A stretch of 64,000 nucleotides of DNA from an uncultured Ferrovibrio sp. (lineage in GTDB: Bacteria; Pseudomonadota; Alphaproteobacteria; Ferrovibrionales; Ferrovibrionaceae). A program made the position numbers and the translations under genes. Location of the stretch: the NCBI RefSeq assembly GCF_937960835.1, contig NZ_CALGPC010000004.1, positions 38,191 to 102,190 of the forward strand. The letters are read 5' to 3'. This document shows, in pieces, positions 41,881-50,525 of the stretch (within the stretch, counting starts at the first letter, position 1; the number at the start of each line of letters is the position of its first letter). The notes beneath the pieces are model-generated. The model searched no databases. It was not told the origin of the DNA and was given only the letters and a program-made list of their open reading frames with translations.

Positions 41881-43650
41881 GATCGAACTGACGCGACTGT
41901 CGAAGGCAAGCTCGACATGGACCTTTACGGTGACCTCGCCGGAATTCTGGCGCTTGCCGCAAACGAAAACGGGCCGCTCGGCAAGAGCGACCCGTCGCAG
42001 GATAAGCTGGTTGCGGGGACCCGCAACGTCTTTTGTTATAACTTGAGGCCGATTTCGGACTTTGCGCCCGGAAACGATGTCGAGGATGTTCATTACCTCG
42101 CCGCGTAAGGTGGCGTTGACCTCGCCGCGCTTGTCGCCGGGCTCAAGCACCACTTCGTCCACCAGCGCGCGGAACGCCTCGGCGGCCTGATCGCGCAGTT
42201 CGGGATCGGCCAGAGCCTCGCTTAATTGCGTCACCTTGGCCTTGTAGATTTCGGCAATGTTGGGGTGGATGTCCGGAACGTCCTCGGGCGCCTGTTCCAT
42301 GCGCGCCAGGACATCCGCCTTCTGGCGTTCCAGGTCTTCCATCCGATCCTTCATGGCCGGCTGATACATGCCATCCTCGATCGCCGCGATGATACCGGCG
42401 ATGCCGCGTTCGATCTTCTCCAGCGCCTTGCGGTCAAGCTCCGCCTGCGCCCGGCGTTCACGGTTCTGACTGTTGAGCGCTTCGGCATAGGCGCGCACGG
42501 CCTTGGCGACCCGGTCGGCCGAAACCAGCCGTTCGGTAAGGCCGGAGAGAATACGCTGCTCGATGTCATCGCGACGGATGGTATGGCCGTTGTCGCAGGT
42601 ACCCCGGCGATAGCGATTGAGACAGCCATACCGGTCACGGGTGATGATGCCGTAGTTGCCACCGCAGCAGCCGCATTTGAGCAGGCCCGAAAACAGAAAG
42701 GCCGGGCGGCGCAGCTCGTTGACGTGCCTGGCACGATAGGCGCGCACGCCTTTGGTGACATTCTCGAACTGCTTCGAGATCTCCTCCTGCCGCCGCCGCG
42801 CTGCCTGCCAAAGGTCTTCATCCACGATGCGCAGGTCCGGCACCTCGGTCCTGATCCATTCGGACTCCGGATTGACCCGCGAGACGCGCTTTCCCGTCGC
42901 CGGGTTCTTGATGTAGCGCAGCCGGTTCCAGACCAGCACGCCGGCATAGAGCTCGTTGTTGACGATGCCGGTGCCCCGGCAGACATGGCCGCGAATCGTG
43001 GTGTCTCCCCAAGCCTTGCCATTGGGACCGGGAATACCGTCGCGGTTGAGATCGGCGGCGATAGCCTTGGGGCTCTTGCCGGCGGCGAATTCGCGAAAGA
43101 TGCGGCGGACGATCTCGGCCTCGGCTTCGTTGATCTTCCGTTCGCCGCGCACCTGCTCGCCATCGCCGTTGAGACGTTTCACAACGTCATAGCCATAGCA
43201 GAGGCCGCCGCCCGCCTTTCCCTTCTCGACGCGGCCGCGCAGGCCGCGATGGGTCTTGGCGGCGAGATCTTTCAGGAACAGGGCGTTCATCGTGCCCTTG
43301 AGACCGACGTGCAGCTCGGAGATCTCGCCCTCGGCGAGCGTCACGAGCGTCACGCCGGCAAATTTGAAATGCTTGTAGAGGATGGCGACATCGGCCTGGT
43401 CGCGGCTGATGCGGTCCAACGCCTCCGCCAGCACGACCTCGAACTTGCCCGCCTGCGCGTCCTGCAAGAGCGCCTGGATGCCCGGCCGCAGGGTGACGCT
43501 CGCGCCCGAAATGGCGGCGTCCTTGTAGGCCCCCACCACCTTGAACTTCTCCCGCGCCGCCTGGTCCCGGCAGATGCGGAACTGGTCCTCGATCGAGGAA
43601 ACGCTCTGATTGTCCGAGGAATAGCGGGCGTATAGCGCAACGCGGGTCAT
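41851..43650 (-). CDS. Large serine recombinase
   Basis: A 599-residue site-specific recombinase. The resolvase catalytic domain starts VALYARYSSDNQ with the active serine and continues to ALDRISRD. A recombinase domain (GKSPKAIAADLNRDGI) and a zinc ribbon (LFSGLLKCGCCGGNYG, CDNGHTIRRDDIE) follow, then a coiled coil. ATG 43650 has AAGGA upstream. The last about 15 residues read into a neighbouring methylase remnant, which suggests that the element integrated there. It likely mobilises part of this island. Confidence 0.92.
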   Translation of the reverse strand: MTRVALYARYSSDNQSVSSIEDQFRICRDQAAREKFKVVGAYKDAAISGASVTLRPGIQALLQDAQAGKFEVVLAEALDRISRDQADVAILYKHFKFAGVTLVTLAEGEISELHVGLKGTMNALFLKDLAAKTHRGLRGRVEKGKAGGGLCYGYDVVKRLNGDGEQVRGERKINEAEAEIVRRIFREFAAGKSPKAIAADLNRDGIPGPNGKAWGDTTIRGHVCRGTGIVNNELYAGVLVWNRLRYIKNPATGKRVSRVNPESEWIRTEVPDLRIVDEDLWQAARRRQEEISKQFENVTKGVRAYRARHVNELRRPAFLFSGLLKCGCCGGNYGIITRDRYGCLNRYRRGTCDNGHTIRRDDIEQRILSGLTERLVSADRVAKAVRAYAEALNSQNRERRAQAELDRKALEKIERGIAGIIAAIEDGMYQPAMKDRMEDLERQKADVLARMEQAPEDVPDIHPNIAEIYKAKVTQLSEALADPELRDQAAEAFRALVDEVVLEPGDKRGEVNATLRGEVMNILDIVSGRKVRNRPQVITKDVAGPRNQLILRRVALAERPVFVCGKRQNSGEVTVKVHVELAFDSRVSSIRSINTHSAS

Positions 43651-43679
43651 GAGACTTTCCTTTCTCTCAAGGGCGGATT

Positions 43680-43964
43680 TCACCCATCCGGTTCCCGCTC
43701 CTCTTCCTTTGGCATTCGGGCCTCAAAACGCCCCACTGGGGCGTTTTGCCTGCCGCTGGCAGACCGTCCCTCATTGTCGTTGGCCGCCCGCTTCCGCCGC
43801 TCCCGCTCCCAGGCCCTGATGTGTTCGCGAGCAATATGGCGGCCGATGGCTCGCGCAATGGTATCCAGGTGCCGCTCCGCTTCTTGCGCTGCCCCTTGCT
43901 CGGGGCCGTTATCGTTCGCCGGGGGCGGGATGACCGCGGCCGTCTGGTCCTCCTTCTCCTTCAT
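43680..43964 (-). CDS. Small charged hypothetical protein upstream of the recombinase
   Basis: A 94-residue polar protein with two ANDN motifs and a basic helix (IARAIGRHIAREHIRAWERERRKR). No enzyme motif. It ends 30 bases before the recombinase start and is probably cotranscribed; it may act as a DNA-binding accessory. ATG 43964 has AAGG upstream. Confidence 0.65.
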   Translation of the reverse strand: MKEKEDQTAAVIPPPANDNGPEQGAAQEAERHLDTIARAIGRHIAREHIRAWERERRKRAANDNEGRSASGRQNAPVGRFEARMPKEEEREPDG

Positions 43965-44035
43965 GGGTCGAACCTTTCCAATATGGGTACACACCGGAAA
44001 AGGATCGCCCGAGGCGCGGATTATTCTTATGGCCC

Positions 44036-44974
44036 TTATGTACGCTCTTCTGACACTTCTGCCGTCCATCCCTCGGATGGCCGCCAATTCTGCGCGAACG
44101 ACTTTCCCGATGCCGCCGCAATTGTCGGCGGCATGACGAACCTCGTGATCTCCTCGACGACACTGGCCAGGTTCGGCGGATCGATCAGCAGCGGCGTTCG
44201 CCGGACGAACGCATTCCAGCGCTCCATGGCGTCCGCGTCGGCGGCGAAGTCCTGCGATAACGCCGGCGGCACCGTGTCCGGCAGCTCTGTCTTGCGGCGG
44301 TCGAAGGTGGCCCGAATGGCCTGCGCGAGCGTCTGTCCGTCAAATGCAAAGAGGCGAGCCATGGACAGCAGATCGTAATAGTCCTTCATTCGGCTGGTGC
44401 GGGTGCCAATATCGACGACCGCTTCGAGTTTCTCGGCAATGACCGTTTCGCGCGGATAGGTTTTGAGGCGCGGCGCCGGGGCATCGAGCAGCGCCGGATA
44501 TTCCTGCTCCTCCAGGCTTGGCGTGACGGCGTCCCCAAAACCGATGTCGATCTGGATCGGCACGCGCGCCGTGCCGATGAACGACAGCGCGCTGACCCGA
44601 ACGCCGTCGTAGAGCTGCTCCGCCCGGATCGGCTCGGCGCGCACCGAGTCGAGATCAAATACGACACCGTCATCCGCAACAGGCGTGCCCATGATGTCGC
44701 GGAACGCATCTCGTAGCGCATCGACGTCGGAATCGCCGAAACCAAGCAGGTCGAGATCCTGCGTCGGGCGAATGATGTCCGTCGTCCAGACGACGAACAG
44801 CATGGCGCCTTTGAGCGCGAAGCGATCCCGCTGCGACGACACGCTCAGGCGATAGAGCAAGCGCTCAAGCACGTAGCGGGTCAGAACGAGGTTGTAGTCC
44901 AGGCGCAGTCGAACGGTGACCGTCCGGAGCCGGTCGCGCACCGATTGGGCGACGTTCTTGCGTTTATCCTTCAT
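44036..44974 (-). CDS. abiEii: AbiEii nucleotidyltransferase toxin
   Basis: A 312-residue DUF1814/AbiEii protein. The nucleotidyltransferase motif GAMLFVVW...TQDLDLLGFG carries the metal-binding aspartates. Further features are YPRETVIAEKLEAVVDIGT and RMKDYYDLL. Type IV toxins of this group transfer nucleotides to tRNA or other targets and block growth, often after phage infection. ATG 44974 overlaps the antitoxin gene by 11 bases. Confidence 0.9.
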   Translation of the reverse strand: MKDKRKNVAQSVRDRLRTVTVRLRLDYNLVLTRYVLERLLYRLSVSSQRDRFALKGAMLFVVWTTDIIRPTQDLDLLGFGDSDVDALRDAFRDIMGTPVADDGVVFDLDSVRAEPIRAEQLYDGVRVSALSFIGTARVPIQIDIGFGDAVTPSLEEQEYPALLDAPAPRLKTYPRETVIAEKLEAVVDIGTRTSRMKDYYDLLSMARLFAFDGQTLAQAIRATFDRRKTELPDTVPPALSQDFAADADAMERWNAFVRRTPLLIDPPNLASVVEEITRFVMPPTIAAASGKSFAQNWRPSEGWTAEVSEERT

Positions 44975-45590
44975 CGGCCACCGTCGCGTCGAGATAGGGC
45001 TTGAGAACCGACCAGATATGCAGATCCCTGGCATAGGCGGCGATCCGGTCGGGATGCGCCTTGCGTCTGCGGATCCCGTTGCGGAGCCCTTCGAGGGCGA
45101 TGTCGATGCCGATCTCCTTGCGATAGCGGAAGCAGTCGACGATGGTCTTGGCCGGATCGAAGATGGGCGTTTCGACCTTGTCGATCACATGGCGTTCGAC
45201 GCCGACCGACATGGCCTTTTCGCCAAACCGGATGGCCCGGACCGGGGGATAGCTGATGCTCGGCATCCGGTCCTTGCGCCCGATGGCGACCCATACATGG
45301 GGTGGGGCCTGAAGCGTGAGTTCATGGAACTGGAGAGCCGAGATGAGGCAGATCACCCCTTTCGGCACGGCCTTGGCCACCTCTGCAAGGCTGTGGGTCA
45401 GGGAGTAATCGGCCTCGGGAAGCTGGTAGAGGCCGCGGCCGACACGCAGGACGGAGCCGTTTTCCGCCATCCGGGCCAGTGTCTGATAATGGACCCCGGC
45501 CGCCTTCAGCTCCGACAGGCGCATGATGCCTTGCTCGCCAAGGAGTCTGACGGCTGTTTCTTTCTGAGATTCAGCGCGATGCGCAGGCAT
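44964..45590 (-). CDS. abiEi: AbiEi antitoxin/repressor
   Basis: A 208-residue protein. The N-terminal winged helix (MRLSELKAAGVHYQTLARMAENGSVLRVGRGLYQLP) binds DNA, and the C-terminal domain (GVERHVIDKVETPIFDPAKTIVDCFRYRKEIG) neutralises the toxin. It precedes and overlaps abiEii. Both genes look complete, so this is a functional type IV module and abortive-infection candidate. Confidence 0.9.
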   Translation of the reverse strand: MPAHRAESQKETAVRLLGEQGIMRLSELKAAGVHYQTLARMAENGSVLRVGRGLYQLPEADYSLTHSLAEVAKAVPKGVICLISALQFHELTLQAPPHVWVAIGRKDRMPSISYPPVRAIRFGEKAMSVGVERHVIDKVETPIFDPAKTIVDCFRYRKEIGIDIALEGLRNGIRRRKAHPDRIAAYARDLHIWSVLKPYLDATVADEG

Positions 45591-45903
45591 GTGATGATCT
45601 GTCGGCTTCTCCGTGTATATGCCGACTCTCTATCACATCCTGGCGCATTCGAAAAGCTCCTGTAACCGGCGCTCCCGCCAAGTCCGATTTCGAACGAGTT
45701 TCCGGTTGATGGCTTGGAGCCATCAAAATGGGCAAAATTCGAAATCCGCATCCGACCGCCAGCTATACGACCGCTTTAGACCGGATCTTCCATTTACCCG
45801 ACGGCTATCCCGAGGCCGAACCGCGACCGCGCGACGGGGTCGGAACAGGGTGAGCGATGGCGGGGACGGGCTGCGGGTCACCGCCCCAGCTCCCCGCTCC
45901 GGC
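45591..45903. other. Intergenic boundary between island and sulfur-stress block
   Basis: About 310 bases. The part next to abiEi has GTCGGC and GCCGAC half-sites around 45600-45630 that could be its operator. Small open frames on the plus strand lack recognisable domains. No terminator with T-run was found for the converging transcripts. Confidence 0.4.
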
Positions 45904-46371
45904 TCAGGCCGTCAGGCAGCCGAGCATCCAGGCGCGCTTTTCATGGAACTGCAGCCGATCCGCCAGAAGTCCGGCTGAGACTTCGTCGCCATGCTCCTGT
46001 GCGGTTCGCAGCGTGGTGCGGATGATTCCGGCGACGGCATGATGACCCGCCACCATCTCGCGCACCATCGCCACGGCGTCGGAGGCAGCGTCGCTCTCGC
46101 GTAGTTCCGACGAGCTGATGAGGCGCGTCAGGCTGTCGGGCGCCTTCGCCCCGAGGGCGCGGATGCGCTCGGCATACCCATCGATGCTGTTCCAGAGGTC
46201 GGTGTAGTCCTCCTCGAAGGCCGCGTGCAAACCGAAGAACATCGGCCCCTCGACGTTCCAATGGAAGCTGTGCGCCCTGAAATAGAGCGTGAAGGTCGCG
46301 CCGAGAACCTGCTCGAGGCCCGTCGCCACCGCCAGTTTCGCGTCGGCGCTCATGTCCGTATTCGTGTTCAT
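45904..46371 (-). CDS. dps: Dps family ferritin-like DNA-protecting protein
   Basis: A 155-residue Dps protein. The inter-subunit ferroxidase residues are present in FRAHSFHWNVEGPMFFGLH and FEEDYTDLWNSIDGYAERIRALG. It oxidises iron with peroxide and protects DNA. ATG 46371 follows AAGGAG by 8 bases; the upstream TTG is not needed. It lies 22 bases after the metallo-beta-lactamase gene and likely shares its transcript. Confidence 0.92.
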   Translation of the reverse strand: MNTNTDMSADAKLAVATGLEQVLGATFTLYFRAHSFHWNVEGPMFFGLHAAFEEDYTDLWNSIDGYAERIRALGAKAPDSLTRLISSSELRESDAASDAVAMVREMVAGHHAVAGIIRTTLRTAQEHGDEVSAGLLADRLQFHEKRAWMLGCLTA

Positions 46372-46392
46372 CAAGATGTCTCCTTTCGCTTT

Positions 46393-47274
46393 TCAGTCGG
46401 AAAATCTGCCCGCGAAGTGGTTGAGCGGGATCTTCAGGTAGTTGCGGCCGTTCACCTCCGGTTCCGGCAGCCGGCCGCCGCGGATGTTCACCTGCAGCGC
46501 CGCCAGCATCAGCTTTGGCAACGGTAGGGTAGCATCGCGCGCATCGCGCCGCGCAATGAAATCGGCGCGCGCGAACCCGTCGCGGATATGGATGTTCGTC
46601 TCGCGCTGCGCGCGCACGGTGCTCTCGCACAGGGGCTCACGGCCTTCCGGCGCATAGTCGTGGCCAACAAAGACCCGCGTCTCCTCCGGCAGCGCCAGGA
46701 TGCGCGCGATGCTGTCATGCAGCACGCCCGCGTCCCCGCCCGGGAAATCCGCCCGCGAGGTGCCCGAATCCGGCATCATCAGCGTGTCGTGCACGAAGGC
46801 CGCATCGCCCGCCACATAGGCGATGGAGGCGAGAGTGTGGCCGGGGGTGAACAGAACCTCGACCGGAACGTTGCCCACCATGAAGCGCGCGCCGTCGGCG
46901 AACAGCCGGTCCCATTGCGAGCCATCGGTCGGGAAGCTGTCGGGGAGGTTGTAGATCTCCTTCCAGAGCTTCTGCACCTCGACCACCGTCTCGCCGATCG
47001 CCGTCGGCGCGCCGAGACGCGCCTTCAGCCAGGGCGCAGCCGAGAAGTGATCGGCATGGGGATGGGTGTCGAGGATCCAGACGATCTCCAGCCGCTCCGC
47101 CTCGACATGGGCGAGGATCTCCTCGGCGCGGCGGGTGGCCGTGGCGCCGGCGAGCGGATCGAAGTCCAGCACCGGATCGACGATCGCGGCCTGGCGCGTC
47201 TCGGGATCGTGAAAGACGTATTGCCAACTTCCCGTGGGCGCGTCGTAGAACGGTTTCACGATGGGCGAGGTCAT
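46393..47274 (-). CDS. Persulfide-dioxygenase-like metallo-beta-lactamase protein, copy 1
   Basis: A 293-residue MBL-fold protein. The metal site has DTHPHADHFSA, the later PGHTLASIAYV, DTLMMPDSGTSRADFPGG and VFVGHDYAPEG. The pattern fits ETHE1/Blh-type persulfide dioxygenases, which turn glutathione persulfide into sulfite with one Fe. It is close to the broken copy at 59226-60131. ATG 47274 follows AAGGAG. It sits between a peroxiredoxin gene and dps. Confidence 0.88.
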   Translation of the reverse strand: MTSPIVKPFYDAPTGSWQYVFHDPETRQAAIVDPVLDFDPLAGATATRRAEEILAHVEAERLEIVWILDTHPHADHFSAAPWLKARLGAPTAIGETVVEVQKLWKEIYNLPDSFPTDGSQWDRLFADGARFMVGNVPVEVLFTPGHTLASIAYVAGDAAFVHDTLMMPDSGTSRADFPGGDAGVLHDSIARILALPEETRVFVGHDYAPEGREPLCESTVRAQRETNIHIRDGFARADFIARRDARDATLPLPKLMLAALQVNIRGGRLPEPEVNGRNYLKIPLNHFAGRFSD

Positions 47275-47347
47275 GTAGGGGCTCCTTTCGGCGTCGGGCG
47301 ATCGTGGCGGGCCGGCGCGACAAGGGCGCCGGCCCACGGGTCTCGCG

Positions 47348-47991
47348 TCAGAGCGAGCGCGTGGAGAAATACCAGTCGGTGGTCTCGTAGCCTTCCCCGG
47401 CGCGGGTTTCGGCGGCCGCGGCGGTGGCGGGCGGCGGCACGATCACCTTGTCGCCAGGCTGCCAGCCCTCGGGCGTAGCGACCTTGTGCTTGTCCGAAGT
47501 CTGGAGCGACTGCACAAGACGGAAGACTTCGTCGACCGAGCGGCCGTTGGTCATCGGATAGTAGAGCATCGCGCGCAGCTTGCCCTCGGGGTCGATGACG
47601 AAGGTCGCGCGCACCGCCGCGGTGTCCGAGGCGCCGGGCTGGATCATGCCGTAGGCATGGGCACCTGCATCGAGAGATCGGCGATGATCGGGAAGGGGAT
47701 CTCGACGCCGAACTTCTCCTTGATGTTTCGCACCCAGGCGATGTGGGCGTAATGGCTGTCGATCGACAGGCCCAGCAACTCGCAGCCAAGCGCGGCGAAA
47801 TCATCCGCCTTGCGGGCGAAGGCGGTAAATTCGGTGGTGCACACGGGTGTGAAATCGGCCGGGTGCGAGAACAGCACCAGCCACTTGCCGCGATAGTCGG
47901 CGAGCGATCTGGGCCCGTGGGTGGTGGGCGCGCTGAAGTCGGGCGCCGGCTCGTTCAGGCGCGGCAGCGAGATCGGGGTGACTGCGTTCAT
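47348..47991 (-). pseudogene. 1-Cys peroxiredoxin (Prx6-like), frameshifted
   Basis: The first part has LNEPAPDFSAPTTHGP and the peroxidatic HPADFTPVCTTEF. The frame breaks after IADLSMQV at about 47660, where GTGCCC stands in place of an expected GTGGCCC. The continuation AHAYGMIQPGASDTAAVRATF to 47348 is in another frame. One inserted G would restore about 214 residues. An intact paralogue lies at 54604-55236. Confidence 0.85.
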
Positions 47992-48052
47992 GGGGGTCTC
48001 CTTGGCCCGTCGGTTTCGGTGAGGCAGAGATAGCGGCTTGCGCTACATGAGT

Positions 48053-48068
48053 GAAACGAATTAGTTTC
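48053..48068. promoter_or_regulatory. Dyad in the peroxiredoxin/LysR divergent promoter
   Basis: GAAACGAATTAGTTTC carries 5-bp inverted arms (GAAAC/GTTTC) around GAATTA, between the divergent peroxiredoxin and LysR-type genes and 30 bases from the regulator start. It is a reasonable site for the adjacent OxyR-like protein. Confidence 0.5.
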
Positions 48069-48097
48069 GTCACAGTGATCGTAAATTGGAATAAAGA

Positions 48098-49003
48098 ATG
48101 CGCCACCCGCCCAACCTCCGTCATCTGCGCTACCTCGTCGCGCTGGCCGACGAGCTGCATTTCGGGCGGGCGGCGGAGCGCTGCCATGTCACGCAATCGA
48201 CGCTGAGCAAGGGGATGCAGGAGCTTGAGGCCACACTCGGCACAACGCTCGCGGAGCGCACCAGGCGGCAGGTGATCCTGACCGCCATCGGCCGAGAAAT
48301 TGCCGAGCGTGCCCGGCGCATCCTGCGCGAGGCCGAGGCGCTGGTGGATCTCGTACAGGCGAGCGGCGCGGCGCTTTCGGGCGAGCTGCGCCTTGGCGTC
48401 ATCCCCACTGTCGGCCCCTATCTCCTACCGCGGGTGATGCCGCATCTGCGCCGCGAGTTCCCGGGGCTCAGGCTCTATCTACGCGAGGACCGGACCGAGC
48501 CGCTCATCGACGCGCTCTCTGACGGGCGTCTGGATGCGGCCATCGTGGCCCTGCCCTTCGACATCGGCGAGCTTTCGCGCGAGGACCTGTTCGAGGATGG
48601 CTATGTGCTGGCCTGCGCGCGCGTTCATCCGCTGGCGAATCTACCGCGGGTTGGGCGCGCCGATCTCTCGGGGCGTTCGATGATGCTGCTTGAACGCGGC
48701 CATTGCCTGCAACGGCATGCGCTTTCGGCCTTCGGCGAGGCTGAGATCCACGAGGACCGCAGCTTTGCGGCCACCAGCCTGCCGACGCTGGTAGCGATGG
48801 TCGAAGAGGGACTTGGAGTCACTCTGCTGCCTCAGCTCGCCGTCGAGGCCGGCATCGCCGAGGGGCATGAGATCGCCCTCGTTCCCGCGCCGGACGCTGC
48901 GCCGCGCCGGGTCGTGCTGGTCTGGCGGCGCAGCTCCGCGCGTGCGGATGATTTCCGCCTTCTGGCCAAGGCGCTGCGCGGCGCCGCGGGCCGGCGGGCA
49001 TGA
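48098..49003 (+). CDS. OxyR-like LysR-family regulator
   Basis: A 301-residue LysR regulator. The helix-turn-helix (LRYLVALADELHFGRAAERCHVTQSTLSKGMQELE) and the OxyR-type sensing segment LLERGHCLQRHALSAF are clear. The peroxidatic cysteine (E. coli C199) is kept, but phenylalanine stands where C208 would be, so a C199-C208 disulfide switch cannot form. It is divergent from the peroxiredoxin gene, as oxyR often is. It may sense peroxide or persulfide through a single thiol. Confidence 0.87.
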   Translation: MRHPPNLRHLRYLVALADELHFGRAAERCHVTQSTLSKGMQELEATLGTTLAERTRRQVILTAIGREIAERARRILREAEALVDLVQASGAALSGELRLGVIPTVGPYLLPRVMPHLRREFPGLRLYLREDRTEPLIDALSDGRLDAAIVALPFDIGELSREDLFEDGYVLACARVHPLANLPRVGRADLSGRSMMLLERGHCLQRHALSAFGEAEIHEDRSFAATSLPTLVAMVEEGLGVTLLPQLAVEAGIAEGHEIALVPAPDAAPRRVVLVWRRSSARADDFRLLAKALRGAAGRRA

Positions 49004-49028
49004 TGCGCCCCGGCCGGAGAGCCTCCGA

Positions 49029-49415
49029 TCAGGTACCCGCAGGCTCCACCCGCTTGATCCCGCCGGTGGCCGGGTCGATCGCCATATAGGGCAGCTTCGC
49101 CGCCTTCCAGGCACCGAAACCGCCTTCGAGATGGGCGACGGGTGAGATGCCCGCGGCGAGGCAGGCCTCGGCCACCCTGCGCGAGCGCAGGCCCGAGCCA
49201 CAGTGCAACACCAGCCGCTTGCCCTGCTGCGAGGGCAGGTTGCGCGGCTCGAAGGTGGCGAGCGGCGCCAGCAGCGCGCCATTGATGTGCTCGAAGGAAT
49301 ATTCTTGCGGCGTGCGCACGTCGATGATCGCCACTTCATTCCGCGCAAACGCCTCGGCCAAGTCCTGCGGCGTCCAGTGCTCCAAGCGGCCCTTGTCGGT
49401 CTCTTCGGTCTTCAT
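49029..49415 (-). CDS. Single-domain rhodanese, cytoplasmic
   Basis: A 128-residue rhodanese. It has VAIIDVRTPQEYSFEHINGA and the active-site loop LHCGSGLRSRR with its cysteine. It transfers sulfane sulfur between thiols, consistent with the persulfide dioxygenases nearby. It converges on the LysR gene and follows the second rhodanese gene. Confidence 0.92.
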   Translation of the reverse strand: MKTEETDKGRLEHWTPQDLAEAFARNEVAIIDVRTPQEYSFEHINGALLAPLATFEPRNLPSQQGKRLVLHCGSGLRSRRVAEACLAAGISPVAHLEGGFGAWKAAKLPYMAIDPATGGIKRVEPAGT

Positions 49416-49477
49416 GTCGTCTCCATCAGATGATGCCGCCGCGCCAGTCGGGGCGGCGCGGCGGCGGGGGTCAGGGG

Positions 49478-50065
49478 TCAGTGGGGGAACCAGATCTTTT
49501 CACGGTCGAGCCTGTAGCTCCAGGGCAGGCCCGAATTCTTCCAGCCCTCGACATTGCGCGCGGGATTGCCCGGCTCGGCCTTCGACGAGCCGCCCTCGAA
49601 GCCATCCACGACGACATGGACCTGCGCGAAGCCCAAGGGCGCGAGCGCCCTGGCCGAGGGCGCGCCGCGCTCGCCGCCCGAGCGGCACATCAAGACCACC
49701 GGCGCCGACTTGTCGAGCCCGCGGGCATGGAGCGCCGCCTCGACGGCCTTGGCGAAATCCGGGTTGGGCTCCATGGCAAAGACCTGCTTCTTGTCGTTCC
49801 ACTTCGCCGGGTTCGACAGCAGGAACGGCACATTCACGTCCAGCGCATCGGCAAAGCCCGTGAACATGATCTCGATGGGGTCGCGGACATCGACGAAGAG
49901 CACGGCGTCGCCCTGGGCGGCCTTCATTTCCGCCGCCTCGCGCGCGGTGAGATAGAGGCCCCAGGGCGTCTGCTTCTCGGGGTCGGCAGGCGGCTCGGCC
50001 GCCGGGGCCGAGAGCGGCGCGAGCGCGATCAGCGCCGCCGCGCAGAGATGGGCAAGGGGTCGCAT
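49478..50065 (-). CDS. Exported rhodanese-like protein
   Basis: A 195-residue protein with a signal peptide (LAHLCAAALIALAPLSAPAAE), then a rhodanese domain: AVLFVDVRDPIEIMFTGFADAL and active-site VLMCRSGGERG. It is likely a periplasmic sulfur carrier. GAGG precedes the ATG. It follows the DsrE-like gene by 11 bases. Confidence 0.88.
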   Translation of the reverse strand: MRPLAHLCAAALIALAPLSAPAAEPPADPEKQTPWGLYLTAREAAEMKAAQGDAVLFVDVRDPIEIMFTGFADALDVNVPFLLSNPAKWNDKKQVFAMEPNPDFAKAVEAALHARGLDKSAPVVLMCRSGGERGAPSARALAPLGFAQVHVVVDGFEGGSSKAEPGNPARNVEGWKNSGLPWSYRLDREKIWFPH

Positions 50066-50076
50066 AGGGGCCTCCC

Positions 50077-50508
50077 TCAGAACGACCAGACGATGGCGTC
50101 GTCATCCAGCATCGCGCCGGCCATCTCGGGCGGGCGGGCAACGCCCACATTCTCGATCAGCGCCTCGGGACCGACGCCGCGGCCGGGCAGATAGATCGCG
50201 CAGACCTCGACCGTGGCGCCGGCCTCCATAATCTTCTGCATCAGGCCCTGCGGGCTCATGCCGCGCGGCGGCTGCGGCGCGATGGCGCTTTCAGGCGCGT
50301 CCTTGAGAGCGATGTCGCCGCCCGGACCGCAGAGCAGCATTCGCACCTTGGCGCCCTGCTGCACCGCCTGCATGGTCAGCACCATCGACATGAGCTGCGT
50401 CTGCGCGTCGGGTGAGGTGACGACGGTCACCAGGCGCTTCTCGCCCGCCTGCGCCGCAGTGGCGAGGCCCGCGACGGTGGCAGCTGCGATGAGGGTCTTC
50501 TTCATCAT
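50077..50508 (-). CDS. Exported DsrE-family protein
   Basis: A 143-residue DsrE/DsrF-like protein with a signal peptide (LIAAATVAGLATAAQAG). The DsrE core is visible as VVTSPDAQTQLMSMVLTMQAVQQGAKVRMLLCGPGG and GATVEVCAIYLPG, with cysteines at the positions used for sulfur relay. It is cotranscribed with the exported rhodanese, so the two may exchange sulfur in the periplasm. ATG 50508 follows GGAG. Confidence 0.87.
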   Translation of the reverse strand: MMKKTLIAAATVAGLATAAQAGEKRLVTVVTSPDAQTQLMSMVLTMQAVQQGAKVRMLLCGPGGDIALKDAPESAIAPQPPRGMSPQGLMQKIMEAGATVEVCAIYLPGRGVGPEALIENVGVARPPEMAGAMLDDDAIVWSF

Positions 50509-50525
50509 GGTCTCCATGAATGGGG

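Noticed and set aside
42226..43635. Long plus-strand ORF opposite the recombinase
   Set aside because: It is the antisense shadow of the serine recombinase and has no recognisable domain.
37957..44974. DUF6088 gene and AbiEii gene as one split toxin-antitoxin pair
   Set aside because: AbiEii overlaps its own AbiEi gene, and about 5 kb of unrelated genes lie between.
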